A stretch of DNA of 60,067 bases from Hungatella sp. UBA3402 (GCA_002358555.1 DEPC01000115.1:1-60067); one strand, 5' to 3'; shown: positions 1 to 9,342, numbered from the stretch's first letter. Numbers and translations: made by a program. The notes: generated from the letters alone by a model not told the origin.

Positions 1-153
1 CAGATTGTTCTGGACTTTTTTTGTGTACAGTGAGCAGGGAAAGTTTCCTGTACTCGATTGTATAAAGATGGATAAGGTACTTCCATATTTTTATTGTGTT
101 TTATATATAATAATGATATGATTGTATCCAGAAAGAAAATTATGGAGATGAAT

Positions 154-870
154 ATGAACAACACTATCAATGAATTAACAGAGCGCAAATCTGTTCGTGT
201 TTATACAGAACAGACTATTTCTCCAGAGATGAAAAAGGCCATTCTTGAAGCCGCCGTACAGGCCCCTACAGCTGGCAATCAGCAATTATATACAATTTTA
301 GATATTACATCTCAGGAATTAAAAGAAACCTTATCAGAGACCTGCGACCATCAACCTTTTATTGCTAAAGCTCAGATGGTTCTGATTTTTTGTGCAGATT
401 GTCAGAAATGGTATGATGCGTATAAAGTAGGAAATTGCATGCCCAGAAAACCAGAGGCAGGAGATTTGATGTTAGCAGTGACAGATGCAGCCATTGCTGC
501 TCAAAATGCAGTGACTGCTGCTCATAGTCTAGGGATTGGTTCCTGTTATATAGGAGATATTATGGAACAATGCGAACGTCACAGAGAACTATTACAGCTG
601 CCTTCTTATGTATTTCCAGCTGTTATGTTAGTATTTGGTTATCCTACAGAACAGCAAAAGCAACGTAAAAAGCCGAAACGATGTGACTTAAAATATATTG
701 TTCATGAGAATGGATATCATCGCCTGACAGAGAAGGAATTAAAAGAGATGCTTGAACAGGAAGATAAAAATTTTGAAGATTGGATACAAGCATTCTGCAA
801 GCGCAAATATAATAGCGATTTTTCCAAGGAGATGAGCAGGTCTGTAAAAGAGTATCTGAAGAAATTTTAA
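154..870 (+). CDS. nitroreductase family FMN oxidoreductase
   Basis: Predicted cytoplasmic FMN-dependent nitroreductase of 238 residues; the physiological substrate cannot be read from sequence. The N-terminus has the family signature: ERKSVRVY, then AVQAPTAGNQQ, the arginine/serine-rich FMN phosphate-binding start and the dimer-interface segment. The middle has the conserved AAQNAVTAAHSLGIGSCYIGD region and a VFGYPTE segment. A basic C-terminal extension of about 60 residues follows, as in clostridial members. An ATG at 94 is also in frame, but GGAG at 144-147 sits six bases ahead of the ATG at 154, so 154 is preferred. The gene is monocistronic; remnants of an insertion sequence begin right after its stop. 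The family call is firm, the reaction is not known. Confidence 0.85.
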   Translation: MNNTINELTERKSVRVYTEQTISPEMKKAILEAAVQAPTAGNQQLYTILDITSQELKETLSETCDHQPFIAKAQMVLIFCADCQKWYDAYKVGNCMPRKPEAGDLMLAVTDAAIAAQNAVTAAHSLGIGSCYIGDIMEQCERHRELLQLPSYVFPAVMLVFGYPTEQQKQRKKPKRCDLKYIVHENGYHRLTEKELKEMLEQEDKNFEDWIQAFCKRKYNSDFSKEMSRSVKEYLKKF

Positions 871-1089
871 CCTCTTCCAGCAATGGTTGATAACAGTCCC
901 CAAATATTCTATAATAAATTCAGTCGAGAAACGAAATGGTATGGTGAGTTTCCAGAGATACGCCAGAAGCTTTGAAAAGAATCTTTTTGGAGCTAAAGTT
1001 TTTGCTTGCTTACAACAGGCGATGCACCGATAGAAGTGCTCAAAAACTACATAGAAAATCAAGGTCACAAAGACCGAAGAAAGAAGTGA
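871..1089 (+). pseudogene. tnpA: tnpA remnant (IS200/IS605 Y1 transposase, 3' part)
   Basis: Reading the frame that ends at the TGA at 1087-1089 gives a recognisable Y1 transposase C-terminus. It reads FPEIRQKL, a stop, KESFWS, a stop, SFCLLTTGDAPIEVLKNYIE, then a basic tail. The two in-frame stops fall where tryptophan and proline would be expected (LW.ESFWSPSF). The N-terminal catalytic half (HUH motif) is absent because the frame abuts the nitroreductase stop. The fragment ends four bases before the tnpB start, the normal IS605 tnpA-tnpB order. Assignment rests on remembered family sequence rather than a search. Confidence 0.7.
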
Positions 1090-1092
1090 ATT

Positions 1093-1890
1093 ATGGCAAA
1101 CAAAGCATACAAATTCAGACTATACCCAAACAACGAGCAAAAGGGTTTGTTTGCTAAGACTTTCGGCTGTGTAAGATTTATCTATAACCATATGCTTTCT
1201 GATAAAATCAAATATTATGAAGAAACTGGACAAAAGCTGGGTAACACTCCTGCTCAATATAAAGTGGAATTTGAGTGGTTAAAAGAAGTGGATAGTCTTG
1301 CACTTGCCAATGCACAAATGAATTTGCAGAAAGCATATAATAACTTTTTCAGAAGTCCTAACGTCGGGTTCCCGAAATTCAAATCAAAACATAGAAACAC
1401 AAACTCTTATACTACCAATAACCAAAAAAGTTCGGTTGCTATCGAAAATGGCTGTATAAAATTACCGAAAATCGGTCTTGTAAAACTCAAACAGCATAGA
1501 ATCATTCCGTCTGATTACAAATTAAAGTCTGTTACAATCACTCAGACATCAAGCGGAAACTATTATGCAAGCGTTTTGTTCAAGTACGAAAACCAAGTAC
1601 CAGAAATACAACTGAAAAACTTTTTAGGATTGGATTTTTCCATGCATGAACTTTAAAAGACAGCGACGGGAATGAACCACAATATCCAAGATATTACAGA
1701 GAAGCTGAAAAACGTCTGAAACGAGAGCAACGCAAACTTTCAAATATGAAGAAAGGTTCTAAAAATCGTGATAAACAGCGTGTAAAAGTTGCAAGAATAC
1801 ACGAGAAAGTGGCTAATCAACGTAAGGACTTTTTACATAAGCAATCAAGGCAGATAACCAATACTTACGATTGTGTATGTATCAAACGAG
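1093..1890 (+). pseudogene. tnpB: tnpB remnant (IS605-family RNA-guided nuclease), frameshifted and truncated
   Basis: The first 187 codons are a typical TnpB/OrfB N-terminus: MANKAYKFRLYPNNEQ, then FGCVRFIYNHML, FPKFKSKH, and the start of the RuvC domain at LGLDFSMHEL. There a one-base loss near 1654 creates a stop. The frame resumes as DSDGNEPQYPRYYREAEKRL, continuing through the lysine-rich linker to about 1890 (QITNTYDCVCI). The rest of RuvC, with its Glu and last Asp and the zinc ribbon, has been deleted; sequence then jumps to the right end of the element. No active nuclease can be made. Confidence 0.85.
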
Positions 1891-1904
1891 AACCGACTGT
1901 TTGT

Positions 1905-1955
1905 AATTTGCGAGAGGAAGCACCTACCTCTTTAGGTGGGGGAGGATGTCATCTT
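1905..1955 (+). mobile_element. IS200/IS605 right-end hairpin (possible omega-RNA 3' end)
   Basis: CACCTA (1921-1926) and TAGGTG (1933-1938) form a perfect six-base stem with a six-base loop, followed by a G-rich run GGGGAGG. This matches the structured right end of IS605-type elements, which in intact copies is recognised by TnpA and forms the 3' part of the TnpB guide RNA. It is still present although both coding genes are broken. The exact element boundary is not determined. Confidence 0.55.
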
Positions 1956-2064
1956 ATTTACTCCATAGTTACCCACGTTTCCAGTTTAAAAATCTCTAAT
2001 TTTAATAAAGAAACAAAAGATAATAGGATTCAAGCATATTTTAAAAATTTCAGGAGGAATTGTT

Positions 2065-3801
2065 ATGGGCAAACGAGATGAATATCCACGTCCTGATTTT
2101 GTCAGAAATCAGTGGATAAATCTGAATGGAAGCTGGGATTTTTATATAGGAGGAGAAAAGAAAAGGATTGAGATACCCTTTGTATGCCAAAGCTCTTTAA
2201 GTGGAATTGGTGAACGGATAAAAGAAGATGATGTTATTTATGAGCGAAGATTTAAGGTTCCTCAAGAATGGAAAGGAAAAGAGATTTTACTAAATTTTGG
2301 AGCTGTGGATTATAGCTGCCAAGTCTTTATAAATGGAAAATTGGTGGGAGGCCATACTGGTGGCCAAACTTCTTTTAGTTTCTCTGTTACAGAGGCTTTG
2401 TGTTGGGAGGAAGAGAATATTCGAGTTGAAGTCACAGACAGATTAAAAGATGAAAAGATTGCCAGAGGAAAACAATTTTGGAAAGAAACTTCAGAATTTA
2501 TCTGGTATACCCCTAGCACTGGAATTTGGCAGAGTGTATGGTTGGAGCCAGTAGAAACAGCTCGATTTGAATGGATTCATTTTACACCAGATATTGATGA
2601 AGGAATGGTGAAGATTGATTACCATATAACAGAGAACACAAAATTTCCTTGCAAAACTTCTATTGTGGTGACAAAAGAAGGAGAGGAGGTTTTTCACGGA
2701 ATTATAGAATGTAATGAGGCTGACCAGTCTGTAAGTGTAGATGTATTTCACAAAAAAGCGCTCAATGGTTCTTTCCATTTTACTGGGGCTTACTGGTCTC
2801 CAGAAGAGCCAAACTTGTATGATGTGTCTATGACATTGGAGGATGCACAGGGGAAGATAGATGAGGTCAAGTCTTATTTTGGGATGAGAAAGATTGAAAT
2901 TATTGACGGAAAAATCTATTTAAATCATAAACCTTATTATCAAAAATTAGTGCTAGACCAGGGGTACTGGAAAGAGAGTCTGATAACAGCTCCATCGGAT
3001 GAAGCCTTTCAGGAAGATATCAGGAAAGCGAAAGCTATGGGGTTTAATGGATGTCGCAAACATGAGAAAGTGGAAGACCCTAGATTTTTATATTGGGCAG
3101 ATAAAATGGGATTTCTGGTATGGGAGGCCATGGCCAGTTTCTGGGTCTATACACCGGAAGCTGCTAATGCCTTTATGAAGGAATGGATAGATGTAATTCA
3201 TAGAGATTATAATCATCCTTGTATTGTAGTGTGGGGAATGCTCAATGAAAGTTGGGGAGTGCCTAGAATTAGGAATGACAGACAACAGCAATCATTTGCT
3301 AAGTCATTGTATCATTTAGCACATAGTCTGGATGATACCAGACTGGTCATTTCCAATGATGGATGGGAGATGGTAGATACAGATATTTGTGCGATTCATT
3401 CTTATAAACATGGAGAAGAAGGAAATAGAAAGCAACAGCAATTTTTTAACAAAGCTTTGAAATCTATGGATACGATAGGAGCTATTGTAGAAAAACCAGT
3501 ATTTGCTCAAGGAACAAGATATCAGGGACAGCCAGTAGTGCTCACAGAATTTGGAGGAATTTCTCTTTTGAATATTGAAGAACAAGGATGGGGATATACT
3601 TCTATTGGAAAAGAACAGTTTTTAGATGTTTATGCGAGAGTATTACAAGATGTATATGAATCCGAGATGATTTGCGGTTTCTGCTATACTCAGCTTGCTG
3701 ATATTGAGCAGGAGGTAAATGGCCTGTTGACAGAAGAGCACGAATATAAATTTGAACCAGAACAGATTCGGGAGATTATGGATATGCCAGAAAGGTATTG
3801 A
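2065..3801 (+). CDS. glycoside hydrolase family 2 enzyme
   Basis: 578-residue retaining GH2 hydrolase without a signal peptide, so probably cytoplasmic. The order is an N-terminal jelly-roll sugar-binding domain (about 1-165, beginning RPDFVRNQWINLNGSWDF), an immunoglobulin-like domain (about 166-275) and a TIM barrel. The acid/base glutamate is E395 in WGMLNESWG; the nucleophile is E495 in VVLTEFGG. The NxKG loop that marks beta-glucuronidases is not visible after the nucleophile (the sequence runs on to NGLLTEE), so a galactosidase-like or other specificity is more likely. AGGAGG lies eight bases before the ATG. The gene is followed by a terminator, so it is probably transcribed alone. Family is firm; substrate is unknown. 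Confidence 0.88.
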   Translation: MGKRDEYPRPDFVRNQWINLNGSWDFYIGGEKKRIEIPFVCQSSLSGIGERIKEDDVIYERRFKVPQEWKGKEILLNFGAVDYSCQVFINGKLVGGHTGGQTSFSFSVTEALCWEEENIRVEVTDRLKDEKIARGKQFWKETSEFIWYTPSTGIWQSVWLEPVETARFEWIHFTPDIDEGMVKIDYHITENTKFPCKTSIVVTKEGEEVFHGIIECNEADQSVSVDVFHKKALNGSFHFTGAYWSPEEPNLYDVSMTLEDAQGKIDEVKSYFGMRKIEIIDGKIYLNHKPYYQKLVLDQGYWKESLITAPSDEAFQEDIRKAKAMGFNGCRKHEKVEDPRFLYWADKMGFLVWEAMASFWVYTPEAANAFMKEWIDVIHRDYNHPCIVVWGMLNESWGVPRIRNDRQQQSFAKSLYHLAHSLDDTRLVISNDGWEMVDTDICAIHSYKHGEEGNRKQQQFFNKALKSMDTIGAIVEKPVFAQGTRYQGQPVVLTEFGGISLLNIEEQGWGYTSIGKEQFLDVYARVLQDVYESEMICGFCYTQLADIEQEVNGLLTEEHEYKFEPEQIREIMDMPERY

Positions 3802-3829
3802 ATCAAGAAATAATCTACGCATAGCAAAT

Positions 3830-3861
3830 CGACGGCAGAGCGTAAAAACTCTGTCGTTTTT
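3830..3861 (+). terminator. rho-independent terminator after the GH2 gene
   Basis: CGAC-GG-CAGAG (3830-3840) pairs with CTCTGTCG (3849-3856) with a two-base bulge, followed by five T residues. It lies 29 bases after the GH2 stop. Confidence 0.65.
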
Positions 3862-3917
3862 AAGTGCACAGCTCTATGCAGAGGAAGTATGCCACTAAGG
3901 CCATGGGAACACGGCAA

Positions 3918-3960
3918 GGGGCTACTGCAAAAAGGGGATTTATATAATATATAGTATGAG
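3918..3960 (+). repeat. left half of a MITE (degenerate copy)
   Basis: The 43 bases GGGGCTACTGCAAAA... through TATAATATATAGTATGAG match the left half of the 100-bp element at 42771-42870 almost base for base. The right half has diverged or been lost. Confidence 0.7.
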
Positions 3961-4063
3961 TTATAGAAAGCTCTCAACTGACAGTTGAATATTTTCAATT
4001 CAACCACAGGTTCGTGTAAAAAATGCATCATTAGAGGTATCATTCAAGATAAAAGGAGGCAAT

Positions 4064-4888
4064 ATGATGAATCAGACAGAAATTGGTAAATTTATTGCTA
4101 AATGTCGAAAAGAGAAAAAATTAACTCAGGCACAGTTGGCAGAAAAACTAAACATTACAGATAGGGCTGTATCTAAATGGGAGACAGGAAAAAGCATGCC
4201 TGACTCATCTATCATGTTAGAACTTTGCAAAATACTTGAAATTACCGTAAATGAGCTGTTAAGTGGGGAGAAAGTAGAGATAGAAAATTATGAAAAAAAG
4301 GTAGATGAAAATTTGATTGCTCTAAAAAGAAAAGACGAAAATAATATGACAAAAAATGGAATCATCTCAATTTTATTTTCTGCACTCCTTTTTATAGGGA
4401 TTGTGGTATGTTTTATTTGTGATATTGCAATATCTAATAGTTTAACATGGTCATTAATTGCAATTAGTTCGATTGTTTTTGTATGGGCTATATTTTTTCC
4501 AAGTATTATATTAGGAAAAAGAGGGGTTATCATAAGTTTAATATCTTTAAGTATTGTTATCATTCCGTATTTGTTTTTGCTGAGCAATTTAATAAAAGTA
4601 AAAGAAGTTTTTTCAGTTGGTACAGTACTGGCGGTAGCTTCAATTGTATTTTTATGGATAATAGTTGCAATTTTTAGTCGGATGGGGAAAACAAGGGGAT
4701 TAGCTGCTTTAGGAATAACTTTTTTATTAGGGATTCCGTTTGAGTTTATTATCAATATAATTCTATCAAGAATAATAGGAGAATCTCCTTTTGATATATG
4801 GGATATATTGAAGTTATTGAGTTTTACATTTATCGCTTGTATTTCATTTATTTGTGATTATGTTAAGAATAAGGGATTGACAAAATAA
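4064..4888 (+). CDS. XRE-family regulator with C-terminal membrane domain
   Basis: 274 residues. Residues 5-65 are a Cro/C1-type helix-turn-helix (IGKFIAKCRKEKKLTQAQLAEKLN ... AVSKWETGKSMPD ... LCKILEITVNELLSGE). After a short charged linker there are about six hydrophobic segments (roughly 95-115, 123-146, 150-174, 180-203, 215-238, 247-265) that look membrane-spanning. This is a common clostridial layout in which a DNA-binding domain is tethered to the membrane, though the signal is unknown. AAAGGAGG precedes ATGs at 4064 and 4067; either could be the start. No partner gene adjoins, so its target cannot be inferred. Confidence 0.82.
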   Translation: MMNQTEIGKFIAKCRKEKKLTQAQLAEKLNITDRAVSKWETGKSMPDSSIMLELCKILEITVNELLSGEKVEIENYEKKVDENLIALKRKDENNMTKNGIISILFSALLFIGIVVCFICDIAISNSLTWSLIAISSIVFVWAIFFPSIILGKRGVIISLISLSIVIIPYLFLLSNLIKVKEVFSVGTVLAVASIVFLWIIVAIFSRMGKTRGLAALGITFLLGIPFEFIINIILSRIIGESPFDIWDILKLLSFTFIACISFICDYVKNKGLTK

Positions 4889-5595
4889 ACAAAAGAATTT
4901 GTTGTAAAAAAGCTTTGGAAATCTTAAAAGAATATTGCAAATCAAAATCCTATATGCTATAATATTTCCACATAAAAAGTAACGAATAATCTATAAGGAA
5001 AAAATGAATCTCTGAAAGTATACCAGTACAATCGGAGATTATTCCCTTTTTACAGAAAGATAAATCATTTGGGGGAGTTATAGCATATTCATTATCATTT
5101 AATTATTTGCTCATATAGCAACAGCCTACATCAGCTATAATAAAACCATCTACAAGAATCTCACTTTTCTTATTGATATAAGGAATATATTATTCCTATG
5201 ATATATTTTGACCTTATTCTACAATTTTCCCAATAAAATAATTGTTACAATCAGGAATTATTCCTCAGAATTGATAGAATTTTTACAATCTAATTTTCAG
5301 GAATTTTTCTCTTTAATTATTATCAAAATTTTATTAAGAATAATTTGTACAGAATGTTTAATCTGGAAAGCAATAGACTTCTATCATTTAAGAATTGAGG
5401 GATTTTCGCACATAATAAATATTCATAAAAAACGAGAGTAATGCAATTTATCTGTTATTAGGAAAAGTGCTATATCAGTTGAAAAAATACAAGGTTTTTG
5501 AACGATGTTAGATATGAGTTAAGAAGTAGGGTCAAATAAAAGATTATCAAAGGTATTAATGAAAATTTAGCTGGGCAGTAAAGGAGATAATAGAT
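4889..5595. other. AT-rich intergenic region with two small palindromes
   Basis: About 700 bases with no convincing gene. A 77-codon open frame at 5208-5441 has no ribosome-binding site and unlikely composition. Two similar inverted repeats are present: AGGAATA-TAT-TATTCCT (5181-5197) and AGGAAT-T-ATTCCT (5253-5265), 56 bases apart, which could be paired operator sites. GAATCTC and GAGATTATTC near 5007-5045 form a weak hairpin. Confidence 0.4.
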
Positions 5596-6021
5596 ATGAA
5601 AGATTTATTGATGGTATTGCTAGAATGTGGCAGTATGGACCTTGAAATCCTAGATGATGTTGGTTATAACCTTGGAGAGATTGCAGAGAGGCTGATTATA
5701 AAAGGTATCAAACCTACACTCAATACTATCACAGATATGATATTCCAGAAGGGACAGAGCGAATTGAAAGATGCTGTTTGGGATGAGATACGGCATAGAG
5801 AAGCATTACAGACGTCAAATGTCTCGGTAGGTGAAGCTGAATATAAGTGTTTTCAGGAAGAAATTGATGAATTGAAGAGTGTAAATCCAGAGAAAGATAT
5901 GTGTTGGCTTTGTAATTATATAGATACTTCATGTTGGTTTAGCTACAATGAAGAAATCTATCGAAAGTATATTCCAGAGGCAATCAGCAATATTGAAAGC
6001 AATATGGGATTTACGTTTTAA
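5596..6021 (+). CDS. hypothetical protein, 141 aa
   Basis: I do not recognise this protein. It is acidic and apparently soluble, with no signal peptide or membrane segment. It has a predicted helical first half (LLMVLLECGSMDLEILDDVG) and a cysteine-containing C-terminal part (MCWLCNYIDTSCWFSYNEE). AAGGAG nine bases before the ATG makes it a credible gene. It stands alone between a 700-base intergenic region and the queA terminator. The single-gene setting and lack of a known domain would fit an accessory or phage-derived gene, but nothing proves it. Confidence 0.55.
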   Translation: MKDLLMVLLECGSMDLEILDDVGYNLGEIAERLIIKGIKPTLNTITDMIFQKGQSELKDAVWDEIRHREALQTSNVSVGEAEYKCFQEEIDELKSVNPEKDMCWLCNYIDTSCWFSYNEEIYRKYIPEAISNIESNMGFTF

Positions 6022-6094
6022 GAGGTGATTTAACAAAAAGATAAGTTTAAATGAAAAATAAGAAAGAGAATTTGCTGGATATTAAGTGAACAGA

Positions 6095-6125
6095 TAAAAA
6101 AGGGGGACACCATGGTATCCTCCCT
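6095..6125 (-). terminator. terminator for queA (minus strand)
   Basis: AGGGGGACACC (6101-6111) and GGTATCCTCCC (6114-6124) form an imperfect hairpin. Read on the minus strand it is followed directly by a run of T residues (plus-strand AAAAAA, 6096-6101). It lies 50 bases beyond the queA stop. Confidence 0.6.
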
Positions 6126-6174
6126 AAGATGTATCTGAAAAATAAGAAAGAGTTCTATTTCACAAATGTAATAG

Positions 6175-7212
6175 TTACAAGATTAACATAGCGTCCCCAA
6201 AACTGAAAAACCGATATTGTTGCTTGATGGCCTCCTCATAGGCATTCAGGACTTGTTCTCGTCCGGCTAGAGCTGATACCAGCATTACCAGAGTGGATTC
6301 TGGAAGATGAAAATTCGTTACCAACCCATCAAGAATTTTAAATTGATAGCCAGGATAAATAAAAATATCTGTCCATCCACTTCCTGCTCTTAGAATACCA
6401 TCATTTCCTGTAGCGGATTCTACAGTACGGCAACTGGTGGTTCCCACACATATAATTCTGCCTCCTGCTTTTTTTATATCATTGATTTTTTGAGCTTCTG
6501 TTTCCTCCACCATATAAAATTCGGAATGCATATGGTGTTCTAATATATTTTCCACTTTGACTGGACGGAAAGTGCCAAGACCTACATGAAGGGTCACATG
6601 AGCAATGGTTACTCCCATGACAGATATTTGCTCTAACAATTCTTTTGTAAAATGAAGCCCCGCCGTAGGAGCTGCAGCGGAACCATCATGCTTTGCATAG
6701 ACAGTCTGGTAACGATTTTTATCCTTTAATTTGTGAGTGATATAGGGAGGAAGGGGCATTTGACCTAATTTATCCAAAATTTCTTCAAAAATTCCTTCAT
6801 AAGAAAATTGAATCAAGCGGTTTCCGTCTTCTACCACATCAATTACAGTACCTTTTAGTAGACCATCTCCAAAAGAGAGTATCGTACCTGGTTTGGCCTT
6901 TTTTCCTGGTTTTACTAAGGTTTCCCATATATCACCAGAATTTCTTTTTAAAAGAAGGACTTCAACTTTTGCCTCTGTCTGTTCTTTGATACCATATAAA
7001 CGAGCAGGAATTACTTTGGTATCATTGATTACCAGACAGTCTCCTTTTTTTAGATAGGATAGTAAATCGCGAAAATTTTTGTGCTCTATTGCTCCTGTAT
7101 TTTTGTCTAATACTAATAATCGTGAGGAGGAACGTTCCTCCAAAGGCTCTTGGGCAATCAGCTCCTGGGGTAAATTAAAATTAAATTCTGATACATTCAT
7201 AATATCTGTCAA
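6175..7212 (-). CDS. queA: tRNA preQ1(34) S-adenosylmethionine ribosyltransferase-isomerase QueA
   Basis: Full-length QueA (345 residues; family about 340-350). It transfers and isomerises the ribosyl moiety of SAM onto preQ1 at the wobble base to make epoxyqueuosine. Recognisable segments are FNLPQELIAQEPLEERSSSRL at the N-terminus, the VINDTKVIPARLYG motif, the GSAAAPTAGLHFT motif, THVTLHVGLGTFRPV-like sequence (here AHVTLHVG) and the C-terminal NFHLPESTLVMLVSAL. The longest frame starts on TTG at 7212, with GGAGG four bases upstream; an ATG lies four codons later. No other queuosine genes are in the window. Confidence 0.96.
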   Translation of the reverse strand: MTDIMNVSEFNFNLPQELIAQEPLEERSSSRLLVLDKNTGAIEHKNFRDLLSYLKKGDCLVINDTKVIPARLYGIKEQTEAKVEVLLLKRNSGDIWETLVKPGKKAKPGTILSFGDGLLKGTVIDVVEDGNRLIQFSYEGIFEEILDKLGQMPLPPYITHKLKDKNRYQTVYAKHDGSAAAPTAGLHFTKELLEQISVMGVTIAHVTLHVGLGTFRPVKVENILEHHMHSEFYMVEETEAQKINDIKKAGGRIICVGTTSCRTVESATGNDGILRAGSGWTDIFIYPGYQFKILDGLVTNFHLPESTLVMLVSALAGREQVLNAYEEAIKQQYRFFSFGDAMLIL

Positions 7213-7264
7213 TTAACCTCCATCTTAACATGTAATGTGTCAAAAGCAGCCTATAATCCATTTT

Positions 7265-8131
7265 TTATTGGGCAGTTCCACCAATAATTACCTTGGACTC
7301 GCTGAAACTATTATAAATCCTTTGAAGTACTTCATCTGAGGCAATAGCCTCCTGCTGTCTAGTAAGAATCTGAGCCATGACTGCCTTGAGTTCAGGTTTT
7401 TCTCCTACTTTACGGATATAATCATTGACAATATCAGAAGTTTCCTGAACCATATAGTATCGCCCTTCAGCATTCATTTTTGCATATCCCCAGCTAAATG
7501 TGGGCATCAGGGTTTCTGTCTCTCGATAGCGAATCTCATAATAAGGAAAGATGACATAAGAATCTTCTTCTGGACCTTGAATAGAATAACAGGAAATGTT
7601 TTCATAGCCTTTAATACTAGCCTTAACAAGCTCCATACGATTTCGTTCCTCATTTTTTTGTTCTTCAGACCAATCTTCCATATCAAATACCCATGCCAGA
7701 AGGTCAGGGTCACATTCTTCTTTTGCCTCACAATAAGATTGGATAAGCCCAGTCAACTCCAAAAGTGCATCCTGCTGGAGAGGATATTGGGACGGGTCAG
7801 CTATTGTTTCAGATGGATTAGAAGATTTAGATTCTGTCTCATCTGCTTCTGAGACTTGGTCTGTACTTTCTAAAGATTGAGTTTCATTATTATCATTGAG
7901 GTTCTCATTATTATCTTCCCTAGTCATACTTGGGTCTTGTGTTACGCCACCGGCCAGAGATACTACAGGTAACTCAGAGAGAGAATCTTCTTTTCCTGTT
8001 CCTGAATGGTCTATACTTAAAATAATAATAATCAATATAACGATAATAAAGGGAATGGCACCAAACCGTATGAGCTTCTCTATGGAATTATTGTCCAAAT
8101 TTCCTTTCATTCCTTTTTTCTGAGATGGCAT
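7265..8131 (-). CDS. hypothetical membrane-anchored protein
   Basis: 288 residues. Residues 1-22 are basic and cytoplasmic, and 23-41 form a single hydrophobic segment (FGAIPFIIVILIIIILSI). An acidic, Ser/Thr/Asn-rich linker of about 75 residues follows, then a folded domain of about 165 residues with no motif I recognise. This implies a type II anchored protein with an extracytoplasmic domain. The folded part begins LLELTGLIQSYCEAKEECDPDLL, resembling the lipoproteins and anchored proteins of unknown function common in Lachnospiraceae. AGGAGG lies seven bases before the ATG. It sits 52 bases upstream of queA on the same strand and may be co-transcribed with it. Confidence 0.75.
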   Translation of the reverse strand: MPSQKKGMKGNLDNNSIEKLIRFGAIPFIIVILIIIILSIDHSGTGKEDSLSELPVVSLAGGVTQDPSMTREDNNENLNDNNETQSLESTDQVSEADETESKSSNPSETIADPSQYPLQQDALLELTGLIQSYCEAKEECDPDLLAWVFDMEDWSEEQKNEERNRMELVKASIKGYENISCYSIQGPEEDSYVIFPYYEIRYRETETLMPTFSWGYAKMNAEGRYYMVQETSDIVNDYIRKVGEKPELKAVMAQILTRQQEAIASDEVLQRIYNSFSESKVIIGGTAQ

Positions 8132-8583
8132 CTTTTTACCTCCTGGGTGAGCAAGTCTTGTTATATTCTAGCAAAAACAATGTTAAAAAGCAACTGGTAT
8201 GGATACTTATCATGTTGTTGCTACAACTGGCAGTAAGGCTCCTGCAATGTAGGGCAGTAGGAACAACTACTGAGTCCTTGCGATTTGGGAAAGCTGATGG
8301 TATAATCAAAGAAATGTGATAAAAGACCCTTCATATGCTATACGCAGACAAGAAGATTGAATTTCTGATGCAGATTTGTGTGAACTAAAAGTTATGAAAG
8401 CGCCTATCTTAGAAAACTTTTTAAAGTTTGTCTATTCTTTGTAGTCTTAGAGCATATCTGAAAATGATTTTGGCAGAATTTGATCTCAGTTTGTAGGGAA
8501 TGATAGACAGTTTAGATATTTTATAGAAAAGATAGCAAAAAGATAGATAGTAAGAATGTAAATATATAGGAGAAACACAGACT
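8132..8583. other. intergenic region with a repeat fragment
   Basis: 450 bases without a credible gene. The stretch near 8380-8405 (GAACTAAAAGTTATGAAAGCGCCT) resembles an internal part of the inverted-repeat element at 59797-60067 (GAACTAAAAGTTACTAAGGCTCCT). Divergent promoters for the flanking genes should lie here, but I cannot place them with confidence. Confidence 0.45.
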
Positions 8584-9342
8584 ATGGAAGAGATTCGTTT
8601 AAATAAATATTTAAGTGAGATGGGAATCTGTTCCCGCAGGGAGGCTGACCGATTGATTGAAGATGGAAAAGTCTTGGTTGACGGAAAAAAGGCTCTTATG
8701 GGAATGAAGATTCAGGAAACTCAGACTGTAATTTGCAATGGAAAAGTTGTAGAGATGGCTTCATCGACAGAAGGCAAAAAATCAGGTTTAAGGCCAAAAC
8801 CAGTTCTTCTGGCAGTGAACAAGCCAAAGGGAGTAGTATGTACTACCTCTGATAAAGATCGAGCCATGAATATTGTGGAGTTGGTGGATTATCCAGAGAG
8901 AGTATATCCTATAGGGCGCCTGGATAAAGATTCAGAGGGATTGATTTTCCTGACGAATCAAGGAGAATTGGTGAATCAGATGATGAAAAGCTCCAATAAC
9001 CATGAGAAAGAATATGTGGTAACGGTGGATAAGATATTGACAGAAGCTTTTGTCAGAAAGATGGAAGCTGGTATATGGCTGGAACAATTGAAGGTGACAA
9101 CAAAGCCTTGTAAGGTGACAATCACAGGAAAAAGAGAGTTTCATATTGTACTGACACAGGGGCTAAACCGACAGATTCGTCGAATGTGTGGAGCTTTGGG
9201 GTATCGAGTTCAGAATTTGAGGCGAGTTCGCATTATGAATATATGTTTGGGCAATTTGAAGACAGGTACTTTCCGAAAAGTGACACAGAAGGAATATAGG
9301 GTTCTTATGGAAATGCTTCAGGATAATGGGAATTTACATTAG
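8584..9342 (+). CDS. rluF: 23S rRNA pseudouridine synthase, RluF/RsuA family
   Basis: 252 residues. An N-terminal S4 RNA-binding domain (2-48: IRLNKYLSEMGICSRREADRLIEDGKVLVDG) is followed by the RsuA-type catalytic domain. The NKPKG motif lies near residue 80 and the catalytic aspartate is in GRLDKDSEGL (about residue 119). The C-terminal segment GLNRQIRRMCGALGYRV is also typical. The GLNRQIRRMC...LRRVRIMNI pattern fits RluF (target U2604 region) better than RluB or RsuA. The gene is 23 bases upstream of ligA and probably begins a rluF-ligA-metA operon. Confidence 0.88.
   Translation: MEEIRLNKYLSEMGICSRREADRLIEDGKVLVDGKKALMGMKIQETQTVICNGKVVEMASSTEGKKSGLRPKPVLLAVNKPKGVVCTTSDKDRAMNIVELVDYPERVYPIGRLDKDSEGLIFLTNQGELVNQMMKSSNNHEKEYVVTVDKILTEAFVRKMEAGIWLEQLKVTTKPCKVTITGKREFHIVLTQGLNRQIRRMCGALGYRVQNLRRVRIMNICLGNLKTGTFRKVTQKEYRVLMEMLQDNGNLH

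Noticed and set aside
5208..5441. 77-codon open frame
   Set aside because: No ribosome-binding site, composition like non-coding flank, and it covers the small palindromes.
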